Shown here piece by piece: positions 11,201-20,178 of a DNA stretch of 64,000 nucleotides. Positions within the stretch are counted from its first letter, which is position 1. Each line of letters starts with the position of its first letter. The position numbers and the translations under genes are program-made. Below the pieces are notes generated by a model that ran no database searches, was not told the origin of the DNA, and saw nothing but the letters and a program-made list of their open reading frames with translations. Source of the stretch: Dacryopinax spathularia (Eukaryota; Basidiomycota; Dacrymycetes; Dacrymycetales; Dacrymycetaceae); assembly GCA_037974965.1 (NCBI GenBank), contig JBBPFI010000014.1, positions 62,001 to 126,000 on the forward strand. Direction: 5' to 3'.

Positions 11201-12322
11201 CCATCGTGTACTATCATAGGCGTGAGGACGTCGTCGGTAATGTGCTCGTTCCACAGTCTGCCGTGCCAAAACTCCTTCAGATTGCGTTGTGAATAGATCG
11301 GGTACAGTTGCATCGTTGGCCTGATCAGGGGATTCGAGAAATCCTACTTAAGGTTGAGCTCCGACAACGTCAGGGATGTAAACGACGTACCCTGGCTAAA
11401 GCCATCCCGATGCTGTTAAGGTAGTACACGTTGCCGAGCCGGGAACTGAACCGTTGGGTCGGATCTCCTACGTCCGCGAGTGAATGCGCTGCCCAGGTCG
11501 CTAGCGCATGCAAAGAGGGCACTTGGGAAGCCCCTAACATAGATCCCCAAAACAAAATAGCGGATTGTGCCACTGCGGAGAAACGGAGACGCGGGGCATG
11601 GAAGAGCACGTCTGAGAACATGTACTGTGAACATTGTTATCATCCGTGTAGTCTGGAAGGTGAGAAGCCTTACCCCTCGATTGGGGAAAGGAAACCACGC
11701 TTCCTCCCTCAGAGTCCCAGACATGATGTTCATACGTTCCTGCACCGTAAGCGAGCCTGACAGACTTCTCAGCAAGGACCTTCCATTATTATGGTGGTAA
11801 AGAGCCTACCGATTCCAGGCACCTGCCAATCATCGTCCTCCTCCTCGCTGTCTATATCCAACACCCCTCGTACCAAGTTGCGATTCAGGTGGGCATCGAT
11901 CAGGGCCGAGATGGGCTCGCCGTATTCTTCGTCCGGACCTTCGAGTCGAAGGTCCGGGTCGACTGTCATGGCTGGCAGATCGGCATACGCAGGGTCGGGT
12001 GCGTTCCGCACCCTCCTTACCGGGCTTGCAGATCTGCCAGCGTGCTGCCGTGCGCGCTTCTTGAGGTGGCAGTCCAGGTTCGCCCTGTGCTTCATGGTTG
12101 CGGTGTGCTTCGCCAGTCGGCGCATTGGCTTCCATTGAGGATGCTGTTCGGGTTCGCAGGCAGCACAATACCAGTTCAAGGAGGAAGTGACGATTCCATG
12201 CGCTAGGAAAAGGTCAGCGAAAGCGCCAGATGTGGTAGTCCTCCTCGCTGACCATCAGCCCGAAGGGCGGTGCCCACCTCGGCCTGACCTTTCGCCCCCA
12301 CAACGCCTGCAATGGTCCACAT
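8246..12322 (-). CDS. Island-1 gene A: large multi-exon Agaricomycete orphan family
   Basis: Long split gene on the minus strand. Exon 1 begins at the ATG at 12322 (MWTIAGVVGAK), exon 2 is 11810-12202, exon 3 is 11674-11749, and many short exons follow to a stop at 8246. Landmarks in order: an N-terminal Cys/His cluster (NWYCAACEP with later HTATMKH); RLRFSAVAQSAILFWGSMLG; DVSGNVSKQWNKH; HFLGTSTHATPVELMEG; GDNPMQSELSSHRGLQANLF with CRRC; STPYELLHGMPLGTVKYLW; KPKLHLLVHVADDIRRNGPA; SNRQAPSRDIARAFA; and a C-terminal QHDCSLGGC with RQERE. From memory this is a very abundant unnamed mushroom family, possibly linked to mobile DNA. I cannot name a catalytic activity. Introns at 11750-11809, 10531-10593 and 9328-9542 contain motif A. 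The frame looks open throughout; not every exon edge was resolved. Confidence 0.72.
9379..9518 (-). repeat. Motif-A minisatellite inside an intron of gene A
   Basis: Five units of roughly 30 bp within the 215-bp intron 9328-9542. Good copies are at 9379-9396 and 9471-9487 (nearly perfect) and 9501-9518 (one change); two others are decayed. Several units share a leading GCAT before the motif, showing tandem duplication of a longer unit. Confidence 0.87.
10563..10580 (-). repeat. Motif-A copy 13 nt from a 5' splice site in gene A
   Basis: Perfect core in the 63-bp intron 10531-10593 of gene A. The intron starts GTATGTGTCAGAT and runs straight into the motif. Confidence 0.87.
11790..11808 (-). 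repeat. Motif-A copy forming the 5' splice site of gene A intron 2
   Basis: The intron 11750-11809 begins GTAGGCTCTTTACCACC, so the motif itself supplies the start of the intron. The core is intact apart from the first bases. Confidence 0.85.
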
Positions 12323-12564
12323 CTTCCTCACTCCAGATCACACGCTAATCCACCTCGCCTCACAGTAAGCCCGATCGATGAAATGCAACCAAAGTCGAGA
12401 TAGTCGTCGATGATAGTCGACGATGATAGTCGTCGACCGCTGCTTATCTGGGCGAAGCCTCCGCCGTCCACGCGCATCAGGGACGGACTTTTCTGAAAGT
12501 AAACAGTGCCAACGGAGTTACCACGCTCTGGCTCTTTACCACCATAACAACGCTCCTCAATAAC
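12323..12564. promoter_or_regulatory. Bidirectional promoter between gene A and gene D
   Basis: A 242-bp gap between two divergent starts. It contains three near-copies of GATAGTCGTCGAT in a row (about 12400-12440, partly palindromic as GTCGAC) and a motif-A copy at 12528-12550, which ends 15 nt before the gene D start codon. Confidence 0.6.
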
Positions 12565-13270
12565 ATGTCTGTATCGTCTCACCCTTCTGCAACGGTGACG
12601 GTGAATATCTATGTACCTCCTGGGGACAGGCTTCATGGCAAATTTGTGAGATGAAGGAGCGCACCCTGTGATGCCCTCACTGACCTCCTTCGCTTTGCAG
12701 GAATTAATCCTGAATATCAATCCTTCACTCGCGTCGGCTCCTCTCAGAAGCTCCTCATCTAGCACGGACGACAATGCGGACGAAGAAAACGGTCGGGCAA
12801 AAAACTCGGATTTCGATTGGCTGAACCGGTTTGTTCCTACCGGGTCGAACGTTGAGGTTCGTGCCGCTGTTCCTTCAGGATCGTCCCGCTGGAATGCTCA
12901 AACTATGCAGGCCGGGACTGGTCTTGCATCCAAACTGCACGCTCGTCGTCATGTTGATCCGGTCGAGGAGAGAGATAGCGCGGGATCCGACATCGAGGAG
13001 CCGTCGTCCCCTGTATACTCTCCGCGTCCGCACAGTGCAAACGGAGGGAATATCCCACCCGTCTTGGCCGGAGAGGTGATGTCTCCTGAGGGCGAAGTAG
13101 AGAGTGATACCGAGCTGGAGGTGCAGAGTAACATGGAGCATGAAGTCGGGAGTAACATGGGCGATCATGTGGACAATTCCAGCCAGCTCGAGGACAATGA
13201 AGGCGGGGCCGCTCTGGGCGGGCCTAAGCTGGACTTGCGCCTATTGGCGGCAACCTCAGCAGGCTACTAA
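12565..13270 (+). CDS. Island-1 gene D: small acidic Ser-rich orphan protein
   Basis: Two exons, 12565-12645 and 12701-13270, 216 codons in frame with a clean GTGAGA...TTTGCAG intron. The N-terminus reads MSVSSHPSATVTVNIYVPPG. The rest is disordered and acidic, with repeats such as EVESDTELEVQSN and EHEVGSNMGDHVDN. No domain recognised. It shares a bidirectional promoter with gene A and has motif A in its leader, which ties it to island 1. A nuclear or regulatory role would be speculation. Confidence 0.6.
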
Positions 13271-13832
13271 AACAGACCCGCGTATACCTTTAGCGTAGCT
13301 CCAATAGTGAGGTGAACGGCATATATTAACCAATTTTGCGACGCATGGGCCGCCACAAAGAACCGTAACCTCGTATTTATGTGAACTACAGAACGCGGGG
13401 GCCCTCCGAGGCAAGGGATTAAAATGTGGAGAGGTGTCATGGACCATGAGGATCATGAGCACCTCTTGTGAAAAGTGGTTAAAGGCAGTGCCATGGAAAG
13501 AGGAAGTGTACAGAAGGGAGCAAGGGGAAAGAGGTAGGGAATCCTGGTGAACATGATGTTGGGAGGCATGTGTCGCTGAGACATCGAGCAGAATACAGGG
13601 TAGCAAGTGAGAGGGAAAGTGAAAGAGAAAAGGGATGGAGGGCCCTCGCAAATCACCGTAAGGACAGGACAGGAAGGGGCCTTGTAAGGACAGGGAAGGG
13701 ATCGAGTTAAGGACAGGACGGGGAATACTGCTGCCGCACCGCCCACAGCTACTCCCCATTATTATGGTGGTAAAGAGCCGATTCAGAAGAGAACTGGCGG
13801 CATGGGCGGCCGTTGGTTTCAGTCAATGGACT
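13271..13832. other. Purine-rich spacer with AAGGACAGG repeats and a motif-A copy
   Basis: No gene seen. It holds a purine-rich tract, about four near-copies of AAGGACAGG between 13655 and 13725, and one motif-A copy at 13763-13780. Confidence 0.6.
13763..13780 (-). repeat. Motif-A copy between genes D and C
   Basis: Full copy on the minus strand, between the 3' ends of gene D (+) and gene C (-). Confidence 0.85.
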
Positions 13833-15035
13833 TCACCAACGGCCGCCAGCGCCATCATGGACGGAGAGGAGACCAGGAGAGGTGGCGTGCTGAGCCTGGC
13901 GAGGTTCGGCGTGCGTGAACCTCTCCTCGCGGCTGGGCGCCTGAGGGTGATTATCGGTACGATTGGTGTCTGTGGAGGCCGACATCCATCCGTGCGCAGA
14001 AAGATACTTGAAAAGCTTCTGGAGCCAGCTTTCAGCGGAAGCCTGCCCCAGGGCCCAAGCCTCAGCATCTGCTTCCGTCGTGAAGTCATTGTACACGGCT
14101 TCGTCTTGTGCGCAAGCTCTCTTCCAGTCGTCTTCGGTAATCACCTGGAAGTCGTATTTGGAGGTGCGAGGGACCACTTGGAAGGGGGGGTGGACCCTGA
14201 TGCCATGACCTCCATCCTTCCTGGAGACGGGAAGGATGGAGCCGGGCATGTTAGAGGCGGTGCGCTTGCGGTTAGGGGACTCGTCCCCACCGCGGCGCAC
14301 ATCGTCCCAAGATGGAGAGGAAGTATTGTAGGAGGAGTTGTCAGGGGTCGAATCTTCCGAGTCCGAGCTTGTGGAGAACTTGGCACCGGCGGCTGAGTAT
14401 TTCAGACCACCGCTGAAGACGGAACCGTCAGACGGAACCGACGTTTCGGATGGCGCTTTGTCCTCAGCAAACGCTCCGCCTGTCTTCCCTTGCATGCGAC
14501 GAGCACGGGAGCTGGGCGTCTCGGGAGGGGTGATCATATGAGGGCGAGGAGGGCTCTCATCCTTGGTGCTCGCACGTGGGGCGACACGTGCTCCAGACGG
14601 CGGTGAACTGTCCGTTGGGAGGGGATCCGACTCGCGCTTGGGTGTGGTAGGAGGGGTAACTGTCCCACTTCTTCCTACCATGTACCCATCGTTGTTGTCG
14701 GATGTGTATGCCGTGGCATGAGTAACGTGTTTGTGGCTGCAGGCGATGGTCTTGGAATCCTTCTGGGCGAGGGTGGGGCAGTCCTCATACGCGGCGGCCG
14801 CGATTGTGTTAGGACTGGGCCCCACGTTCACAGGCGGCCCATCAGAGTTTCTAACTGAGGGATCCTTGGGCTGGATGGCACCGTGCAAACCGGCATGGAT
14901 CCCTATAAGGAGTGGAATGTGAGATGGGGTGTCGCGTCTTTAGTCAATAGCACCACGAACCAGGAGCCGTGTAAACATTCCGGCCAGGTTCTCCAGATCC
15001 CGGTTCAAGGCCTTTGGATGCCCACTAAGTTGCAT
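13833..15035 (-). CDS. Island-1 gene C: disordered Ser/Thr/Pro-rich protein
   Basis: Two exons, 14954-15035 and 13833-14902, 383 codons in frame. The middle is low-complexity (TPPTTPKRESDPLPTDSSPP and TPPETPSSRARR). Near the C-terminus a short ordered stretch (YDFQVITEDDWKRACAQDEA, then NDFTTEADAEAWALG) loosely recalls the RNase H1 N-terminal (viroplasmin) fold, which I would not rely on. The segment IACSHKHVTHATAYTSDNN is encoded by one arm of a 65-bp inverted repeat. The start is uncertain, because an intron acceptor-like stretch overlaps the chosen ATG. Divergent from gene E. Function unknown. Confidence 0.6.
14691..14755 (-). repeat. 65-bp inverted repeat, left arm (motif D)
   Basis: Exact inverted match to 16893-16957, by direct reading. 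Here it lies inside the coding exon of gene C. The unit begins CCAAGACCATCGCCTGCAGC on the minus strand. Confidence 0.9.
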
Positions 15036-15441
15036 GGAAAAAAAATCAGGTCAGGGAGCCAGTCAAGGCTGTTAACCGGAGAGCTTACAGCGGAAACAAT
15101 ATTGGGCTGCATATTGGCTTTCATTTCACCACGTGATGGAGAACTGTAAGCGTTTGATGGGAGTGACTTCTTGAGAGCTATCGAGCTTGGTAAAATTTCA
15201 GTGATGGATGTTCGAGGTTTGTTGGTGCAAGGAAGATGGTTGTTCAGGAGGAGGAGGAGGGGAAGTGGGGCTGACACTCTGCGCGTCAGTCGATAAGCAG
15301 CGGAGCCAAGTCTGTTCGGTTCCGAGCCAGGCGAGTCACGTGCACGCATATTGGTATGGCGCCGTCCATTCTCTATCTGCCTCTTACCACAACCTCTTAG
15401 CTCTTACCACCACTTCTCCTCTCCAACGGCTCTCTACCACC
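15036..15441. promoter_or_regulatory. Divergent promoter between genes C and E
   Basis: A 406-bp gap between divergent starts. The leader of gene E is pyrimidine-rich, with three ACCAC-type blocks (CTCTTACCACAACC, CTCTTACCACCACTTC, CGGCTCTCTACCACCATG). The last is a motif-A variant that contains the start codon. Confidence 0.55.
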
Positions 15442-16807
15442 ATGCCTTCCGACCGAAACACCGACAGGCCCGGCATTCGCGATCGTCTGAAGGCTCGCTT
15501 CAGGCTGCTCAATAGGAAGAGGAACGATCCCACTACACCCGCCCCGACTGTAGCGCCCGACCTCGCCATCAACGCCGTTCCTCCCCCTGGTCGTACGACC
15601 CAAGTCATCGAACGCCGTCGCTCCGACCCGGCCATAGCCTCCAACATGGCCAACACTATGCGCAACCTCGTGCGCAACGAGGGGATCATCCACGACCTCA
15701 GCAACGTGCTGAGAGAACTGAACCAGCCGGTCGTGGAGCAGGGAGGTCAGGTAGTTGCTGCGGGAGCCGTTGTGCCTATGTCGGCCACAAACGCGACGAA
15801 CGAGCCCGCCGAAGGACCCCCGGCGCAGAACGACATCACAAGCGCCTATATTCGCAGGACCAGGATCGTGACTCCACCGTGGGACGAACTGAGGAAGCTG
15901 GCGCGCTTCGTCATACTGCCACCGTCGCAGACGAGCTATTCGTTTCACGAGCACAAGGTCTCGTTGACGAAAAACGGGCACATCTACTGGATGGATCCAC
16001 CGGAGGCGGGCAGCGAGCAGGTGCGCCGATCGCCTGCAGCCACAAACACATTACTGATATGGTGGTACAGCCGATTCTGCGAATCATTCGCCAGCCGTTC
16101 TACCCTTTGGACGAAGAGGAGGAAGACACGCTGATGTGCACGGTCCCTCTCATCACATTCTCCAACTCGACGATGGACGTGGTCGAGGCCGAGCTCAAGC
16201 GCATTCGCCTCGTGAAGGAATACTACGCCAAGATGAAGATCACCGCGGCGAACAACAAGATGAAGGAGTACGCGCGGTGGGCCCGTCGCGATCGCATGGC
16301 GCGCTTTGTAGCGCTTCGTTTCTGGTCGTTGAGCTGGTACGCGTACATCAAGACCGCCATATCTGGCCCGTACAGGCTGCAGTTGCCCGCCGTTAGGGAA
16401 GCGGTTAAGGCCTGGTGGTGGGAGTTGGGATCTGACATCCTCGACTTTGGGATGGACAATCCCATTTCGCTGACCATTCTTATTGGTAAGTATATGCATT
16501 TTGGTGTTTATTATGGTGGTAAAGAGCTGATCTGTATACAGGTCTCACCTCCATCGGCGGGTACTGGGCGGTCAAGAACATCGGGAAAGACGAGATTCGC
16601 GCTCTCTTTCAGCTTACGGCTTATGGGATCGGGAAGGTTGCAGGCTGTGTCTGGAACGTAGGTATTTTTCTGGGGAACTGCGTCTGGAAGGTGGGTGTCT
16701 CTCTGGAGAACTTCGCGGTCTCTATCAAGGACTCGGCCGTCGACCTCGTTTCTTCTATGTCTACGGATGCCAAGGCTGAGGTGTTCATCGAGGACGATAC
16801 CTGGTAA
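15442..16807 (+). CDS. Island-1 gene E: three-exon protein with hydrophobic C-terminus
   Basis: Exons 15442-16020, 16071-16485 and 16542-16807; 419 codons; intron 1 phase 0 after a Gln codon, intron 2 phase 1. The first third is basic and disordered (DRLKARFRLLNRKRND). A central acidic block (LDEEEED) is followed by a charged helix (VVEAELKRIRLVKEYYAKMK) and then hydrophobic segments across intron 2 (NPISLTILIGLTSIGGYW) and in exon 3 (YGIGKVAGCVWNVGIFLGN), suggesting membrane association. Intron 1 is built almost wholly of motif D plus a clipped motif A that supplies the 3' splice site. Intron 2 holds a motif A copy. Its exon plan matches gene F at 40115. No known domain. Confidence 0.68.
16029..16070 (+). 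repeat. Partial motif D plus clipped motif A making up gene E intron 1
   Basis: 16029-16055 matches motif D with few changes. 16056-16070 (TATGGTGGTACAG) matches the reverse of motif A up to the splice acceptor. Together they make up most of the 50-bp intron. Confidence 0.75.
16512..16530 (-). repeat. Motif-A copy in gene E intron 2
   Basis: TATGGTGGTAAAGAGCTG, one change from consensus, inside the 56-bp intron 16486-16541. It is antisense to gene E, whereas the copies in genes A and B are in sense. Confidence 0.87.
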
Positions 16808-16892
16808 TGGTTTATACCACTAATAGTAGTTACTGTATGCTGTAATCGGAGGAAGGCTGAGAATGACGACGGACTTGCTGACGTTCCGCATA

Positions 16893-16957
16893 CCAAGACC
16901 ATCGCCTGCAGCCACAAACACGTTACTCATGCCACGGCATACACATCCGACAACAAC
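16893..16957 (+). repeat. 65-bp inverted repeat, right arm (motif D)
   Basis: Exact inverted match to 14691-14755, located 86 bp after the stop codon of gene E. The two arms bracket gene E and most of the gene C promoter region. Confidence 0.9.
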
Positions 16958-17990
16958 AGCTTAATTATCACCGCGGGGAGTAAGGTTTCAACAATGATAT
17001 TATTCATGACGTCAAATATGAACAAGCCTAATTAAATACCCTCCATTCCATTCCCGCGCCTAACCTTAACGGATGTTTCATGTGGAATGGTCCACGCCGC
17101 CTCCACCTCAAACTTAAGGGGTTTCCGGGCAAATTCTCCCAACCGATTCCGCTTCGAATCAATTCTCGTGGAGACCATACGGACATCTGCTTGCGGTGTA
17201 GCCGATGTGAGAGAAAAGGAAGAGTCACGGGATCAAAGGGGCCGCTTATGATGCACATGGCGCTTTTCTGGAATAGGGACCTGACGTAGCGCATGGTGGA
17301 GAGTGTGTGAGCGGAAGATGGACATGCGCCTCTTTTTCCTTCTCTGTTACCGCAAATCTGTGTTCCATAGCGTGCTCGCATAGCTATTCCACCCGGTTCA
17401 CTGATATCGTTCTACGCTCTCGTTGGCTGAAATCGCGCACCATTCCTGCCACTTCTTGCGCAGAGATAACGGGTCGTTCAGTAGATCGCTCTCCTCTCTG
17501 ACGTGACTAAGCGACGAGAGTGTTCTCAGGCTGATCGCCACGCGGAGTAATTCATTCATTTCCGGATTCATTCATCTTCATTTACACTTTGGGTGGCAGG
17601 AACCAAGGTGGACGGAATAGATAACACCTCATTTCGAATGGCGCAAGACGTCCGAAACGGGATAAGGGACCGCTGTCAAGCGTTGATGGTGGAATGGATA
17701 GAGCGGGATATGCGCAGAGGCCCATGCGCGCCAACGAGCTGTCGAAATTTTTGTCGCGCGCCCCACCCGTCCGGCTCCGTGAGCCCCGGCAACAATGACG
17801 CTCTTCTCCTCCATCGAGTGGTTCCCTCACGGTTCTCATCAGCCGGCGGTTCAGAAGGGAACGCTTGCGACGGCTGCTCGACCATGGCACATAAATATGC
17901 CAAGGTCGGTACGACCCCAGCTTCCCCCGCTTGCCACCGCCCACCGCCCCCTCCCCTCCTCTGCGAACCCAAAAGCGCTAACAAATCAAA
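16958..17990. other. Spacer between island 1 and the permease gene
   Basis: No gene seen. Presumed promoter of the amino-acid permease, with a short ATTCATTC-type repeat near 17550-17580. No motif-A copy. Confidence 0.5.
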
Positions 17991-19888
17991 ATGGCGCACC
18001 CCCCTCATCTCGTAACGAACCCGACCGACATCGGCGACCTCATCGCCGGTGATGACCCCGCCACACCGCCGTACGAGCTCGACCGCCATGTCAGCAAAAG
18101 TATGACCCAGAAGACCAAGGTCTGGGAGGCCGACGAGAAGGGCCACATGCACCCGGTCGTCCGCCAAGTGACCATTGATGGTCGTGCGGCTGAGGGTGAA
18201 CTCACTGTCACCCGGAGTCTGAAGTCCCGGCATCTGCAGATGATTGCCATTGGGTACGCTGAGTCCATTCTTGGCAACCTGGCGGGAGCCTGACGGGTTC
18301 GGGCAGTGGCACCATTGGTACTGGTCTTTTCGTCGGTTCCGGAGGTGCGCTTGCCACCGCTGGTCCCGTTGGTACCTTGCTCGGCTACGTTATCGTTGGT
18401 GCAATGGTGTACAGTGTGATGATTTCCCTCGGAGAAAGTGAGTTCAGTCTGGTTGTCAGCCTGGTCAAAATCTGACGCCGTTTGCAGTGACTACACTCTT
18501 CCCTGTTTCTGGCTCTTTCACCCACTACGCTACCCGCTTTGTTGATCCCGCCCTCGGTTTCGCTCTCGGCTGGAACTACTGGTACTCTTACGCTGTTACC
18601 CTCCCCAACGAAATCACCGCCGCTGCTATCGTCATCAGCTACTGGAATGATACCATCAACGTTGCGTAAGTCACGCTTGCGAAGATATTGCCAGAACAAT
18701 ACTAACGGATCATCTAGTGCTTGGGTCTCCATCTTCCTCGTCGTAATCGTCACCATCAACTTCTTCGGTGTTGCCGCATACGGTGAAGCCGAATTCTGGA
18801 TGTCCTTCATCAAGGTCATCACCATCGTTGGCTTGATCATCCTCGGTATCGTGCTCGATCTCGGTGGAGGGCCGAACCACGACCGTATCGGCTTCCGCTA
18901 CTGGAAGAACCCCGGTCCTTTTGCCCAGTTCAACGGTATTGAAGGTGCCAAGGGCCGTTTCCTGGCCTTCTGGTCCTCCTTCGTGCAGGCTGCGTTCTCG
19001 TACCTCGGTACCGAGATTGTGGCTGTTACCGCCGGTGAGGCTCAGAACCCGCGCAAGACGATCCCGAAGGCGATCCGCCGGGTGTTCTACCGTATCTTGC
19101 TCTTCTACGTCGGAGGCATTGCTGTCATCGGTCTGCTTGTCCCGTATACCAGCGATCAGCTGCTCCAGAACAGCCTCACGGCCGCGGCTTCACCTTTCGT
19201 CATTGCCATCGAGACTGCCGGCATCAAGGCTCTGCCCAGCATCATCAACGCTGTCATCCTGATCTCCGCATTCTCCGCCGGTAACTCCGACCTTTACACC
19301 TCCAGCCGTACCCTCTACGCTCTTGCTCTCGACGGCAAGACCCCCAACTTCCTCCGCCGCTGCACGCGCCGCGGTCTCCCGATCTGGTGTGTTGCCATCA
19401 CCTCCCTCTTCGGCCTTCTCGCATACCTTAACGCGGGTGCCGCGAGTGCCGGTGCGGTCTTCGAGTGGTTCGTCAACATCTCCACCGTCTCCGGCCTGTT
19501 CGCCTGGGCGACGATCTGCTTCTCCTATATCCGCTTCTACTACGCCGTGAAAAAGCAGGGCCTCGACCGGAATGCTTTCCCTTACAAGAGCCCCTTCCAG
19601 CCCTACGCAGCCTGGTTCGGCTGCATCCTCGCTCTCCTCATCATCCTCTTCAACGGCTGGTCAGTCTTCCTCGCCGGCAACTGGAGCGTGTCGACCTTCA
19701 TTGCCGACTACATCGGCGTACCGGTCTTCATCTTCTTCTACCTGTTCTGGAAGATCTTCAAGCGGAGCAAGATGGTCAGACTGGAGGACATCGACCTCGT
19801 TGCTGGCCGTCGCGATATTGATGAGAAGGAGGAAGAGGAGTGGGTGCCGACGAAGTGGTGGGAGAAGGTGTGGGCGTGGCTCATGTAA
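17991..19888 (+). CDS. Amino-acid permease, yeast amino acid transporter (YAT) family
   Basis: Plasma-membrane amino-acid/proton symporter of the APC superfamily. Exons 17991-18253, 18307-18437, 18488-18665 and 18718-19888; 580 codons. Signatures: RSLKSRHLQMIAIGGTIGTG at the start of TM1, GSGGALATAGPVGTLLGY, TLFPVSGSFTHYATRFVDPA, GWNYWYSYAVTLPNEITAAA, and GTEIVAVTAGEAQNPRKTIP in the loop before TM6. Twelve hydrophobic segments and a short acidic tail (EKEEEEW) near the end fit the usual 550-600 residues. Substrate range cannot be told. Complete and well conserved. Confidence 0.93.
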
Positions 19889-20178
19889 GATCGCATGTAA
19901 TTTGCTCGTGCATCTCGCATTACCCGCATGACAACGAATGGAAATGGAAGCAAGGAGTGTACTTGTAGATTTGTCTGCATTAATAGTGTAGATGACCATT
20001 CTTAATAATAGCCGTCCACTGATGAGGCTTTTACAGGACGGCGCATTTGCGCTCGTCGTTCCTAAAGTAGAAGCACTCTTCCTCTGGACGACTACGGCGG
20101 GGGAAAAGCAAACTGCGTCTTAGCAGTTGGTTCGCACGAGGGTTAACATATGAATTACACGGCAGTACGCAGAGATTA
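19889..20178. other. Convergent 3' intergenic gap
   Basis: No gene seen; lies between the 3' ends of the permease (+) and the first kinase-like gene (-). Confidence 0.5.
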
